The notes under the pieces were generated by a model, which worked only from the letters and a program-made list of their open reading frames with translations, ran no database searches and was not told the DNA's origin. The position numbers and the translations under genes are program-made. A DNA stretch of 64,000 nucleotides from Anthracocystis setariae (taxonomy: Eukaryota > Basidiomycota > Ustilaginomycetes > Ustilaginales > Ustilaginaceae), in assembly GCA_928724745.1 (NCBI GenBank), contig CAKMXJ010000005.1, positions 496,001 to 560,000 on the forward strand. Direction: 5' to 3'. Shown piece after piece: positions 31,401 to 39,236 of this stretch (position 1 is the first letter of the stretch; each line of letters starts with the position of its first letter).

Positions 31401-31525
31401 ATGATGATGATGTGGAAGAAGGGAGCGGAGCCAATACTCCAGCAACGCCAACAACACCCATTCCCAGTAGTGTCGGGACTGCGGCCGCTAAGAAGAAGAA
31501 GAACAAGAAGAAGAAAAAGAAGTAG
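28466..31525 (+). CDS. COG8: Conserved oligomeric Golgi complex subunit 8 (COG8/Dor1) with charged C-terminal extension
   Basis: 1019 residues from ATG at 28466 (MSDSTLADTDAANS). The first 600 or so residues are the Dor1/COG8 fold: SSYIRSLSNFSLAELRQQPI near the start, then the helical LEERNVVHNIADQYDRGNLS and DLLEIPPLVYTCVKAGHHPE with EAIQLTEHLIGLLKR. COG8 bridges lobes A and B of the Golgi COG tether. From about residue 670 the protein changes to a highly charged tail: tandem KAEEEARLKAE-type repeats, an Ala-rich stretch, an acidic stretch (DDDDDDDDVEEG) and a final poly-Lys end. Human and yeast COG8 have about 610 residues, so roughly 370 residues here are extra. No stop or splice signal separates the two parts. 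Divergent from ILV2, convergent with RPS20. Confidence 0.9.
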   Translation: MSDSTLADTDAANSLQLLIHHAAVASEAPLSTEALSDKHVSSYIRSLSNFSLAELRQQPIQLHSKSEALHQQLSELCLSQTDAFIHIHQAEQQFAPSLTGLSTHLEHLINNTLPHLQHATDAFLTASQPVLEERNVVHNIADQYDRGNLSDLLEIPPLVYTCVKAGHHPEAIQLTEHLIGLLKRSHDADYQQDSSVKHGQHSTYLSLLIETLSHLAVIKSDLIASFSKVGLKLPAARKSVTTLRRLSSVQSQLPQVPRWSQVLASPHARSLVPELGLSENQLCLAFLKARTRSFHSVLESMGSPSSSFSSEAYLRRYVDLWRDEMTDTLAMAFPLFIDDSSSSSNSKDVNPESVLVTPAYLISSFATSASNQLRDTVTTQLVAASQRIRSSSEPSAALETLAETYSNLHTQLSYASAALSRFGFDFGKLLFAPNAGVSNTWLSAIESAWLNAVSASLDAAVSQLHDQLDQYNAAHASLPSSWLLSAQLSSSSLKELYTVTKTNTDESAAYSDYSRPNIELVDYPPFGKLLNRMLAWINALQLFAPVSIASAVVEKLDGHFARLTDRLLTDLPQIITKIDHVTNAPLDDDAISLLQYVDDQDAKNAIQVELVQDRQTVIVGKVLKMYHASVVLWTMQVVRGQVFDLSDQVVAEQAQQAWRKVREWIDVATARIVQNNKQRKQDAEKRKNEVEAASRRKREEEEEEARLKLEQESRRKAEEEARLKAEVEARLKAEEEARLKTEEEARVKAEEEAKAKAKAEAEEKARIKAEEDARKAAKEEARAKAEAEAAAEAKAKAEAEAEVAAQLSADQEQAEVANREDQDEAKDKAEAEDLFKKQAEDAAEVKEETSVEQQTKAQEQQAGPSASQKKFNLAEKLRLRKEERDRAAAAAAAAAASSAVATSDASTETSTTAEAKQKTPTDGDPVEAEQDSKKAKGGAEIEADQKSSKEETDTAQEEAGAFKDGEVDDDEAQADDDDDDDDVEEGSGANTPATPTTPIPSSVGTAAAKKKKNKKKKKK

Positions 31526-31875
31526 TCGTCAGCATCATTCTCTCGCAAGACTGTTGTATTCAATTTCAGATACTTTATGCAGTCTCATGATTCTAGGAAA
31601 GCTTTGAGCCGGTCACAAACGCAGACAAACGGTAGACAAACAAGAAAGGATGGAGGAAGATTGCCCCAAAGGAATGGTCATAATATTGCGTGAACCTCGC
31701 TCTTTCGAGGAGGTTCAAAGTGGGATGCGAACCAGGAACAACACTTTTGTCCGAACCACGCACAATGAAGACGTGATTGGATTCAAGCATCTGAACGCCT
31801 TTCCCTTTTGTGATGTAACGACTTTGTAGCAGCTCCGTGGTGAACCTCTGCGACGTGATGGATAGGCAGAAGGAT
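31526..31875. other. Intergenic: COG8 and RPS20 3' ends
   Basis: 350 bases between convergent stops. No gene or clear motif seen. Confidence 0.55.
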
Positions 31876-32244
31876 TTAGTTGGAGGAGAGGATGGTGACC
31901 TCGACCTCGACACCGGGCTCGAGCGAGATGGAGGTGATCTGCTTGACGATCTCGGAGGGCGAGTGAAGGTCAATGAGACGCTTGTGGATGCGCATCTCAA
32001 AGTGGTCCCAAGTCTTGGAACCCTCACCACAGGGAGACTTACGCGTAGTGTGGGAGAGCACCTTGGTGGGCAGACGAACAGGACCCTTTACCTTGAGCTG
32101 CTTGTCCTTGGAACGGTTAACAAGGTCGGAGCAGACCTTCTCGAGGTTCTTGACGTTACGCGAGGTGAGGGTGATGCGGATCTTGTGGATCTTGGCAGCA
32201 GGAGCCGAAGCATCCACATCCTTGTCCTTGGCGACGTAGCTCAT
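31876..32244 (-). CDS. RPS20: 40S ribosomal protein S20 (uS10)
   Basis: 122-residue small-subunit head protein uS10. ATG at 32244 gives [20 protein letters not shown]. The core is [20 protein letters not shown], then [40 protein letters not shown] and [20 protein letters not shown], with VEVEVTIL at the end. It is full length compared with yeast Rps20 (121). It has no intron, although many ribosomal protein genes of basidiomycetes have them. Divergent from SWP1. Confidence 0.98.
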   Translation of the reverse strand: MSYVAKDKDVDASAPAAKIHKIRITLTSRNVKNLEKVCSDLVNRSKDKQLKVKGPVRLPTKVLSHTTRKSPCGEGSKTWDHFEMRIHKRLIDLHSPSEIVKQITSISLEPGVEVEVTILSSN

Positions 32245-32903
32245 CTTGAATAGGGTTTTAGAAGAGAAGGTGTTGGAGTGAAAGAGAAAAAAAAAAAGAT
32301 GATACCAGCGGTGACCAAGGTATACTAAATAGAAAGATAGTATGAGGAGAGGAGGTAAGAAGGTTTGATTGGACACAAGACGAGCCAAATTCGCTGTTCG
32401 CTTCGCTGCTGGCTTTTCTCGGATCCGCTCGACGCGCCAAAGCTGGGCAGCCAACCAGGAAATCGAACTTGCCGCAGCAGATTTGCTCGCCAAAATCGCG
32501 TCATCCAAAAGGTATCGGGGTAACGCTATCGGGCAGTAATGGTCAATTTTGTTTTTTTTTTTTGGGAAAAGGTGTTAGAGCTTACTTTCATCTAGAATCT
32601 CGCGCGAATCTCATACTCTACTACTTGGAAGAAAGGCTGCTTTTTGGGTTCCAGGTGGCAGTGGGCAGTGGGCAGTGGGCAGTGGGCAAGCAAACAAGCA
32701 AAGCAAAGCAAAGCAAAGCAGTGCACGCGCCATCGTCGAAATCGACAGCGAGAACCAATTCTCATTATATATTCATTCATTCATTCATTCTTCGCGTTGC
32801 TTCCACTCTTCTTGACCATTGCAGGTATCTATCATCTTTGGACCCTAGCTTGTTCTGTTTTTTCTGGGCATCTTTGGTACAAGACAGCCGACGCACAACG
32901 ACG
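32245..32903. promoter_or_regulatory. Divergent promoter region, RPS20 / SWP1
   Basis: 659 bases with an A12 run near 32288, a T13 run near 32551, and three tandem repeats between 32657 and 32791. No gene seen. Confidence 0.5.
32657..32791. repeat. Three adjacent short tandem repeats
   Basis: (GGCAGTG)4 at 32657-32687, (AAGCA)n at 32688-32720, and (ATTC)5 at 32771-32791, all in the SWP1 leader/promoter. Confidence 0.85.
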
Positions 32904-33970
32904 ATGCGGACCATCACATTTCTCTTGGCCATGTGCTTGCTGCTGGCCATCCAGGCGCACGCCGCCAAGATGAGCTACGTGCTCAAGTCGGGCAAGCTGG
33001 CGCTCTCGACGGTGGATGGCTCGTCTCGAATCTCGAAAAGGTTCTCGACCCATGCTGATTATTCCAAGAACTCATCGCCATTCGATCTATCAGTTCCTAC
33101 ACAGCTCGAGAATGACGATGTGATCCGAGTCAACTTCAACATCGCCGTCGATGGCGGTCAGGCGTCCCACAAGGACGGTCTCGAAAGTGCCGAGCTGCCA
33201 CATCAGGCATTTGTGGTTCTTTCGGCGCAGGCAGATGAATCTGCGTCGCAAGCTTATCCGCTCGCTGTCAAGGCCAGCACCGGCAAGGTTTCATGGAACT
33301 TGGTAAGTTTGGCTTTCTTGACTCTGTTGTTGGTCGACATTATCACAGGCACGGTACTTACTTAGTGACGTTGCATTCTCTTGTCGTTCCGCTTTGGTCG
33401 TCATACGCACAGAGGACGGACCGAATCCCGGCACCACTGCTCAAGGCCTCTTCTCCCATCACCCTTTCGCTTTTGATCGCCAACTTCCCCGTCAACTCGG
33501 CGCCAGAGGGCATGTACGCGCCTCTTTCGCTCCCTCTGGTGACGCTCACTCCACCTGCATCGCTCGTAGATGCTGCCGTCTCCACGCTCACCCCACGTCA
33601 AAAGGCGCACAAGGAAGAGGGCTTCTATGGCCTTGCCGAGCACAAGCACACGTTTGGCATCCCCCCGACCGAGACCATGCCCAGCACCAAGATCTCGGGT
33701 CTCGCGGCTCTTGTCACCGCCATCGTTCCCTGGATGTTCCTCCTGGCTGCTTTGGGCACTCTCAAGCCTGAGCTTCAATCGCCCAGCTACAAGGCCTTGG
33801 TTCTTTTGGCTGCATTGGCAGGTCTGGAGGGTTTGGCTGTATGGTATTGGATCAAGTTGACACTGTTCCAGATGCTTCCGTTCTTGCTGGCAGGTGGTGT
33901 GGTGGCCATTGTGGTTGGCAGAAGCGCATTGGGTGAGTTGAGCAAGAAACGCCTCGCCGTGGCGTCATAA
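32904..33970 (+). CDS. SWP1: Oligosaccharyltransferase subunit SWP1 / ribophorin II (one intron)
   Basis: Subunit of the ER oligosaccharyltransferase that N-glycosylates nascent secretory proteins. Exon 1 is 32904-33302 (133 codons, phase 0, donor GTAAGT). The intron is 33303-33412 (110 bases), acceptor GCACAG. Exon 2 is 33413-33970, giving 318 residues. A signal peptide (MRTITFLLAMCLLLAIQAHA) leads a short lumenal domain with VPTQLENDDVIRVNFNIAVD. Exon 2 has the family block ASSPITLSLLIANFPVNSAP and three C-terminal membrane segments (ISGLAALVTAIVPWMFLLAA, KALVLLAALAGLEGLAVWYW, MLPFLLAGGVVAIVVG). This acceptor is the only AG in the right phase near the join. Its length is close to yeast Swp1 (286) and far shorter than animal ribophorin II. 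Confidence 0.9.
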
Positions 33971-34608
33971 GTGTCAGCTAGACATAGTGTCATGCAATGT
34001 AGCGCGAGGCTGTCCATTCAATCTCATGTACAATCAATTGGCTCCTTGGCAAACGCATGGACTGCAATCCTTACATTATCAACATAGCTGCACTTTTGCA
34101 ATGGGCTCACACTGGATGAGGTGAGAGTGTTGACTTGTAGGTCGATGCATGTGGAAGTATTCGAGATGTGCGTGCGTCGAGAGAGACCAACACCAAGATC
34201 AAAGTCATGTCTTTGTTGTCCGAGTGAGTGCTTTTCAGGAGTGTGCATTTTTTGAGCAAATCAGTTGGCTCGGACCCTTGAAACATTCACTCTCCTATAC
34301 CGCATTCCAACAGATGTCACTTGTCACTTTGCCATTGCCTACCTTGACCAATCACCTTGTCAAAGCCCACTTTCCAACACGCCACAGTCAAGACCTTGTG
34401 CGCTAACACCATCAACTTTCGCAACGTACGAGCTTCAATCAGCAGCTTTTCCCAAGTCATTCCTCGCTTTCACATGGTCACTATTGGCCTCCCTTCGATG
34501 CCCTTGATGCATCTCTGTCCTATCGCAACATCGTCTAGCTCGAGACCGCAGCTGTAGTAGCTGCTCACTGCTACCACCCTCACAGTGCGATCAACCGCCT
34601 CCGACATC
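33971..34608. other. Intergenic upstream of BTB/CAP-Gly gene
   Basis: 638 bases between two plus-strand genes: 3' end of SWP1 and promoter of the next gene. No gene or strong motif seen. Confidence 0.5.
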
Positions 34609-37600
34609 ATGGCTGCTCCTATACCGCATCGGACTCGAACAACTTCTATTGCCCCCTCCATCGGCGGCATGCCAACTCCAGCCAGTGCCAATGTGCTCGG
34701 ACGCAGCAACACCACAACTCGCGACACCTTAAACAGCCACCGCTCCATAGCACGTCCATCCGCTTCTTCCACCCTGTCGCTGAGCCGTCGACCTCCTCAA
34801 GATGACCCGGTTCGTGCAGCTCAAGAACAGGCTACCAGGGTGTGGAGAGCCGACATGCGCAGCTTGCTCGACAGAGCCGAGGAGCGATTCGCCGATATTT
34901 GCTGGACTACAGCAACATCATCCAGCTACGACCATTCTGATCTTGACTTCGAATTACATCATGACTCCTATACCGGCGCCGCTGCTTCTTTCGACTCCAA
35001 CCTCGGCAGCATCTCGAACGCAGCCACCGCCTCATTGACATCAGCGCCGCGCGCACCCGCAACAGCTTCGACCTCTATACCCAAATCTTCCAACAGCTCC
35101 AGTACGCTCATCTGGGCTCACAAAGCCATCCTCTATGCCCGAGCATCTAACTCCTTCCAGACACGTTTCCTCAATCTACGCTTGCCTGCTGCTCAGCTCC
35201 AGCACATCGGTTCCACTGCCAGTCTCATCTCCCTACCACTGCATCGCAGCGAGTCGCACGCTTCACTATCCTCCACACTATCCAATGCAACTCAGACCGG
35301 TACATCATCCGTCAACCATGGCTCGGCGACAACACATGCAAGCAGTGTTTCCAGTCGTCCCGGAATACCATCCAAGCCACGCAAGTCCATTCGCGGAGCA
35401 GCTCCACCCAGCAGCTTCTCCATGGCCAAGCGCAAACCAATATCGCGCTCTACCATTTCCAGACCTTTGCGTAGACCATCTGTCGACGATGCTAGCTCCT
35501 TCGCATCCGGCTTCATCACCAGTGACAGCGAAGGCGAGAGTAATCCGACGAAAAGTCTTGGTGCTTCCCGCCTCATCAATGCCCGTTCGACGCCAGACAA
35601 GCAAACTACTTCGCTCGTCTCTCCAAAAAAAGCAGCGGCCCATGAGCCGAATCCACCCACACGCAAGCAGTCTTTCGCATCGGTCACCTCAGAGACCGAG
35701 TCTCGCCTCACCGAAGCCCGCTCAAGCATCAGTGACGCAAGCACCATCTTGGCTCCCATAAGTCTCGGTGGTGTCAGCCAAGCTTTCTTCGAAGCCACAC
35801 TCAAATACCTCTATACAGCCGAGGAAGCTATGGTGGATGCATTCGAGTTCCTATTTGAAGATCGCCTTGCTCCAGACTTGGACGCCACACCCGACGAAAG
35901 GATCGACAAGCTTCGCTCCGATCTCACCTTCATGTGGCGCAGCAAGCTGTACTCGGATGTCAAGCTCGTGTTGGGTGATGACGATGCCGCCGATGATGGA
36001 ACAAGCGATCGTAACAAGGCGTCGACCAAGATGGTCGATATTCCAGATGCCAACATGTCGGTGCTTTCCTTGCCCCAGACCATCGATACCGAGATGATGG
36101 ACGAGTCCGAGGAAGACGACGAGTTGACATCCTTTTCCGCACATAGGATGATTCTAGCTTCGAGGTCACAGTACTTTGCTTCCATGTTGCTTTCGCCCTA
36201 TGCCGATTCCAAGGCGCCAGTGCTGCGATTGCCATCACCACCGTTCACCCCGGCATCGCTCCACTTTACGCTCGGATTCCTCTACACCGGCACCCTCTTC
36301 TTCTCCAACCGCACATTCGATCTGTCCACCGCATTTTCTCTTTGGCGTGCCGGTGCCTATCTTCAGATCGAGACCTTTCAGGCACTCGTCACAGCTCTGA
36401 TCGATCGCGAATTCTGCCATGCATTCACCTGCTCTCCACCCTGCCGCAAGTGCGTCAAACGAGTTCCCCGCACGCTCGCCTTCGCCAGCAGTCCAGACGT
36501 CAGCGAACCTGATCTGCAGAATTCCGCGATCGCCGCCATCTCAGGTCCGCATTTCGGTCTGTATTGGGCAAAAGATGTCGGCAATCTCGACCCGATGATA
36601 CAGGATCGCATTGTCGACGCTGTCACAGCTCGACTGCAACAAAATCCTACGCTGCTAGTCTCGGTCTTGCGCCAACTCTCGATTGTGGGCCAAAAGATCG
36701 ATACCGAACGATCCAGTCGGTGGGTCGAAACGCTCCGTCTGATGGCCGAATCGGTGGAGAACAGAATCATGCCTCTCCTCCATAGCCACTTGGATACGAT
36801 CGTGCAGTCGCAGCCTTGGAATGACTTGCTCGATGGGGTAGGCTCGCTTGGAGATGTGCTTGAGAAAGTGTTGGTCATGCTCATCGATGGATTGACCGAG
36901 GCGCGAGCCGCGCAGGTCTACCAGGTTCTGGTGGGACAGGTGCTGTTGAGGGAGCAAGGCTTCCAAGTGGTAGCTTCGAGACAGGCCGTCGAGAATGCTA
37001 GGACTAGCATCTTGAGCTATCTCAAGAAACGCTGGATCAATGTGCGCGCTCTTTCGGGCTTCAATAAGCTCGAAAAATGGTGTCTCAAGGAAATCGCCGA
37101 TGAGCTCGATGTGGCTGCTACCGATCTGATCCTCCCGGACGAACCTTTGAAGACTTTGTCTCCGGCGGCTGTGTCGGGTCGGTTGTCTATAGCGATGAGG
37201 AGAGCGAGCTCGGTCGCAACGCCGGTGGTGGGTTCGAGCAGACTCAGGACGCCGTCAAGTGCATCGTCGACGAGGGCCGATAGGAGTTCGGTCTCGACGA
37301 GTAAGAGGGCGGTCAAGGAGGAAGCGGAGAGAGAGGCTGGACCGGTCAATATGCGTGCGGCAGTGTTGAATAGGAATGCGGCCAGGACGGCGGTGGTCAA
37401 TGGAGGTCGAACGTTGTCGAGTGCGTCCACAACGTCGTCTGTCACGCCGACTACAACGCGTACTCCTGCTCCTGCTACGGTCACAACTCAGCGGGTAGTC
37501 GCGCCAGCCTCGGTCGCGGCGAGGTCATCGCCGTCGACAGCCAAAAGGCCCGTCGCTGCTGCTGGTGTGAATGGATCCACGCCCAAGGTGATGGCTGCTT

Positions 37601-38511
37601 CCAGGACGCGTACAGAGAGCAGCGTCAGTGTCGCGAGTGCGCGCAGCGGCAAACCGCCCGCCTCGATAGGGAAGGGAGCTTCTGCTTCTTCGCGTCTACC
37701 CCTTGTGGCAGGCAGCAAGATTTCGAGTAGTGCTGGACCGATGCTGACACCGAAGCGCTCAGCGACGCATCTGTCTGCGCGATCGATGAACTCGTCCGAG
37801 ACGAATGCGCATGTGGATGTGGACAAGACACCCACCAAAGCGCCACGACCGGTGCGATCCGCCTCAGCATTAGCTTCCACCGCTCGCAAGCTGAGCAACG
37901 CCGACGTACCGCGAGTGTTCACTACTTCCGTCGACTCACCGTCGTCGTCGTCGTTTGGGTTGAGCAAGAAATCTTCGGCATTCCTTCGTGCCACTCCGGG
38001 GCCTGGAGGGACGTTTAGTTTGTCAACGTCCAGTTCGGGACGTGGGTTGAGGGCTAGGTCGGTAAGCAGCGCTAGTGGGGCGATACCGCCCGCCGATGAT
38101 GCGGTAGATCAGATCAACAGGGTGGTGGGTAGGAGCGAATCCAGTCGAACCATCGTTTACAAGCCCACATCGGTGCAAGACGAGGTTAAAGGCGTGAGGC
38201 TTATCGTTGGCATCCCCTGCATCATCTCGATTTCGGCCAAGAAGTGTCATGCACTGGTCAAATTCCTAGGTCGCGTACAAGGCAAGGATGGCGTTTGGGT
38301 CGGTGTTCAACTACCCCCCAAGCAACAAGATTTGGGTGAGAGCATTCGGCTTAAGCATGGTCGGCTAGATGGGGTCCAGTATTTCCTCCCCAATCGTCAG
38401 CAGGAGGGGAAAGGAAAGGTGGACGCGGAGGCGGAAGCGGAGGCGGAAACGGAAGCGGAGGGGATGCAGATTCTTATAAGGCCGAAGGATGTAGTTTGGG
38501 TCGTGCAGTAG
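34609..38511 (+). CDS. BTB/POZ-domain protein with C-terminal CAP-Gly domain
   Basis: 1300 residues from ATG at 34609 (MAAPIPHRTRTTS). There are two BTB regions. The first is split by a Ser-rich insert: STLIWAHKAILYARASNSFQ (about 165-185), completed by GVSQAFFEATLKYLYTAEEA (about 387). The second is continuous at about 440-597 (MWRSKLYSDVKLVLGDDD, SFSAHRMILASRSQYFASML, TLGFLYTGTLFF). A BACK-like helical region follows. Residues about 850-1160 are Ser/Thr/Arg-rich and basic. The C-terminal 100 residues resemble CAP-Gly (GRVQGKDGVWVGVQLPP, then HGRLDGVQYFLP), a module that binds EEY/F tails of microtubule proteins. The usual GKNDG motif is degenerate here. A link between BTB (cullin-3 adaptor or dimer) and microtubules is inferred only. 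Confidence 0.8.
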   Translation: MAAPIPHRTRTTSIAPSIGGMPTPASANVLGRSNTTTRDTLNSHRSIARPSASSTLSLSRRPPQDDPVRAAQEQATRVWRADMRSLLDRAEERFADICWTTATSSSYDHSDLDFELHHDSYTGAAASFDSNLGSISNAATASLTSAPRAPATASTSIPKSSNSSSTLIWAHKAILYARASNSFQTRFLNLRLPAAQLQHIGSTASLISLPLHRSESHASLSSTLSNATQTGTSSVNHGSATTHASSVSSRPGIPSKPRKSIRGAAPPSSFSMAKRKPISRSTISRPLRRPSVDDASSFASGFITSDSEGESNPTKSLGASRLINARSTPDKQTTSLVSPKKAAAHEPNPPTRKQSFASVTSETESRLTEARSSISDASTILAPISLGGVSQAFFEATLKYLYTAEEAMVDAFEFLFEDRLAPDLDATPDERIDKLRSDLTFMWRSKLYSDVKLVLGDDDAADDGTSDRNKASTKMVDIPDANMSVLSLPQTIDTEMMDESEEDDELTSFSAHRMILASRSQYFASMLLSPYADSKAPVLRLPSPPFTPASLHFTLGFLYTGTLFFSNRTFDLSTAFSLWRAGAYLQIETFQALVTALIDREFCHAFTCSPPCRKCVKRVPRTLAFASSPDVSEPDLQNSAIAAISGPHFGLYWAKDVGNLDPMIQDRIVDAVTARLQQNPTLLVSVLRQLSIVGQKIDTERSSRWVETLRLMAESVENRIMPLLHSHLDTIVQSQPWNDLLDGVGSLGDVLEKVLVMLIDGLTEARAAQVYQVLVGQVLLREQGFQVVASRQAVENARTSILSYLKKRWINVRALSGFNKLEKWCLKEIADELDVAATDLILPDEPLKTLSPAAVSGRLSIAMRRASSVATPVVGSSRLRTPSSASSTRADRSSVSTSKRAVKEEAEREAGPVNMRAAVLNRNAARTAVVNGGRTLSSASTTSSVTPTTTRTPAPATVTTQRVVAPASVAARSSPSTAKRPVAAAGVNGSTPKVMAASRTRTESSVSVASARSGKPPASIGKGASASSRLPLVAGSKISSSAGPMLTPKRSATHLSARSMNSSETNAHVDVDKTPTKAPRPVRSASALASTARKLSNADVPRVFTTSVDSPSSSSFGLSKKSSAFLRATPGPGGTFSLSTSSSGRGLRARSVSSASGAIPPADDAVDQINRVVGRSESSRTIVYKPTSVQDEVKGVRLIVGIPCIISISAKKCHALVKFLGRVQGKDGVWVGVQLPPKQQDLGESIRLKHGRLDGVQYFLPNRQQEGKGKVDAEAEAEAETEAEGMQILIRPKDVVWVVQ

Positions 38512-39236
38512 TCGTTTCCGCAAGGGTGGTGGTAGTTGGAGGGTGGAATGGGGATTTTGAGGATAGACGCAAAATGACAACGCAAATGATAACGACAATA
38601 ACGACGACAATGATGACGATGATGATGATGATGATGATGATGCTCCTTTTCCCCTAACCTGAATGGTGCTGGTTGAGGACCTGGATGGCGGATCTGAGTT
38701 TCTAGAGGAGGAGGACGGTTTGTCGCATGGGTGGTTGATCCTTCCCGCGGCGGTGGTTTGAAGTGTCATGGCGAGTCGGAGGATAGACACGTACAGTAAT
38801 GATATCCGATAACGACAATGATGATGCTTGTCTCTTACTAGACTCGATGGTGGCATTCAGCAACTTGGATGGCGATTCGAGGTTAGGGTTGTGAGAGGTG
38901 TGTAATCGTTCACGCGGTGGACGTTGGCGTCGTGGTAACGAGGGAAACATGAACGATTCTTGGGGACGCAAATGATGAAGATAACGGACGATAATGACAA
39001 TGACAATGACAATGACGACGATGATGATGATGGTGGTGGTGAGTATATTCATCCACGTCCCATTGTGAGCAGGAGGATAGACAGGGCTGCAATATCACCA
39101 CACAGCACCGTACACACACCGTCTTCTTGAAATGGCTGTACTGAGTCAAATGAATGGAACGATTCTTGGTGGATTAACAAAAATGAAAAGGCAAACGACT
39201 GATGAACGACGATGAATGACACCTCTCCACTCACTC
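38512..39236. repeat. Convergent intergenic region with degenerate ~220-base repeats and (GAT)n tracts
   Basis: Lies between two convergent stops. GGATAGAC recurs at 38561, 38781 and 39074, each in a similar setting of AATGATAACGACAA and (GAT)n tracts. Between copies, GACCTGGATGGCGGATCTGAG and ACTTGGATGGCGATTCGAG also correspond. It looks like an old tandem duplication with microsatellite expansion. Confidence 0.55.

Noticed and set aside
33348..33365. Earlier acceptor sites for the SWP1 intron (AG at 33348 and 33365)
   Set aside because: Both would put exon 2 out of frame; only the AG at 33411-33412 restores the ribophorin frame.
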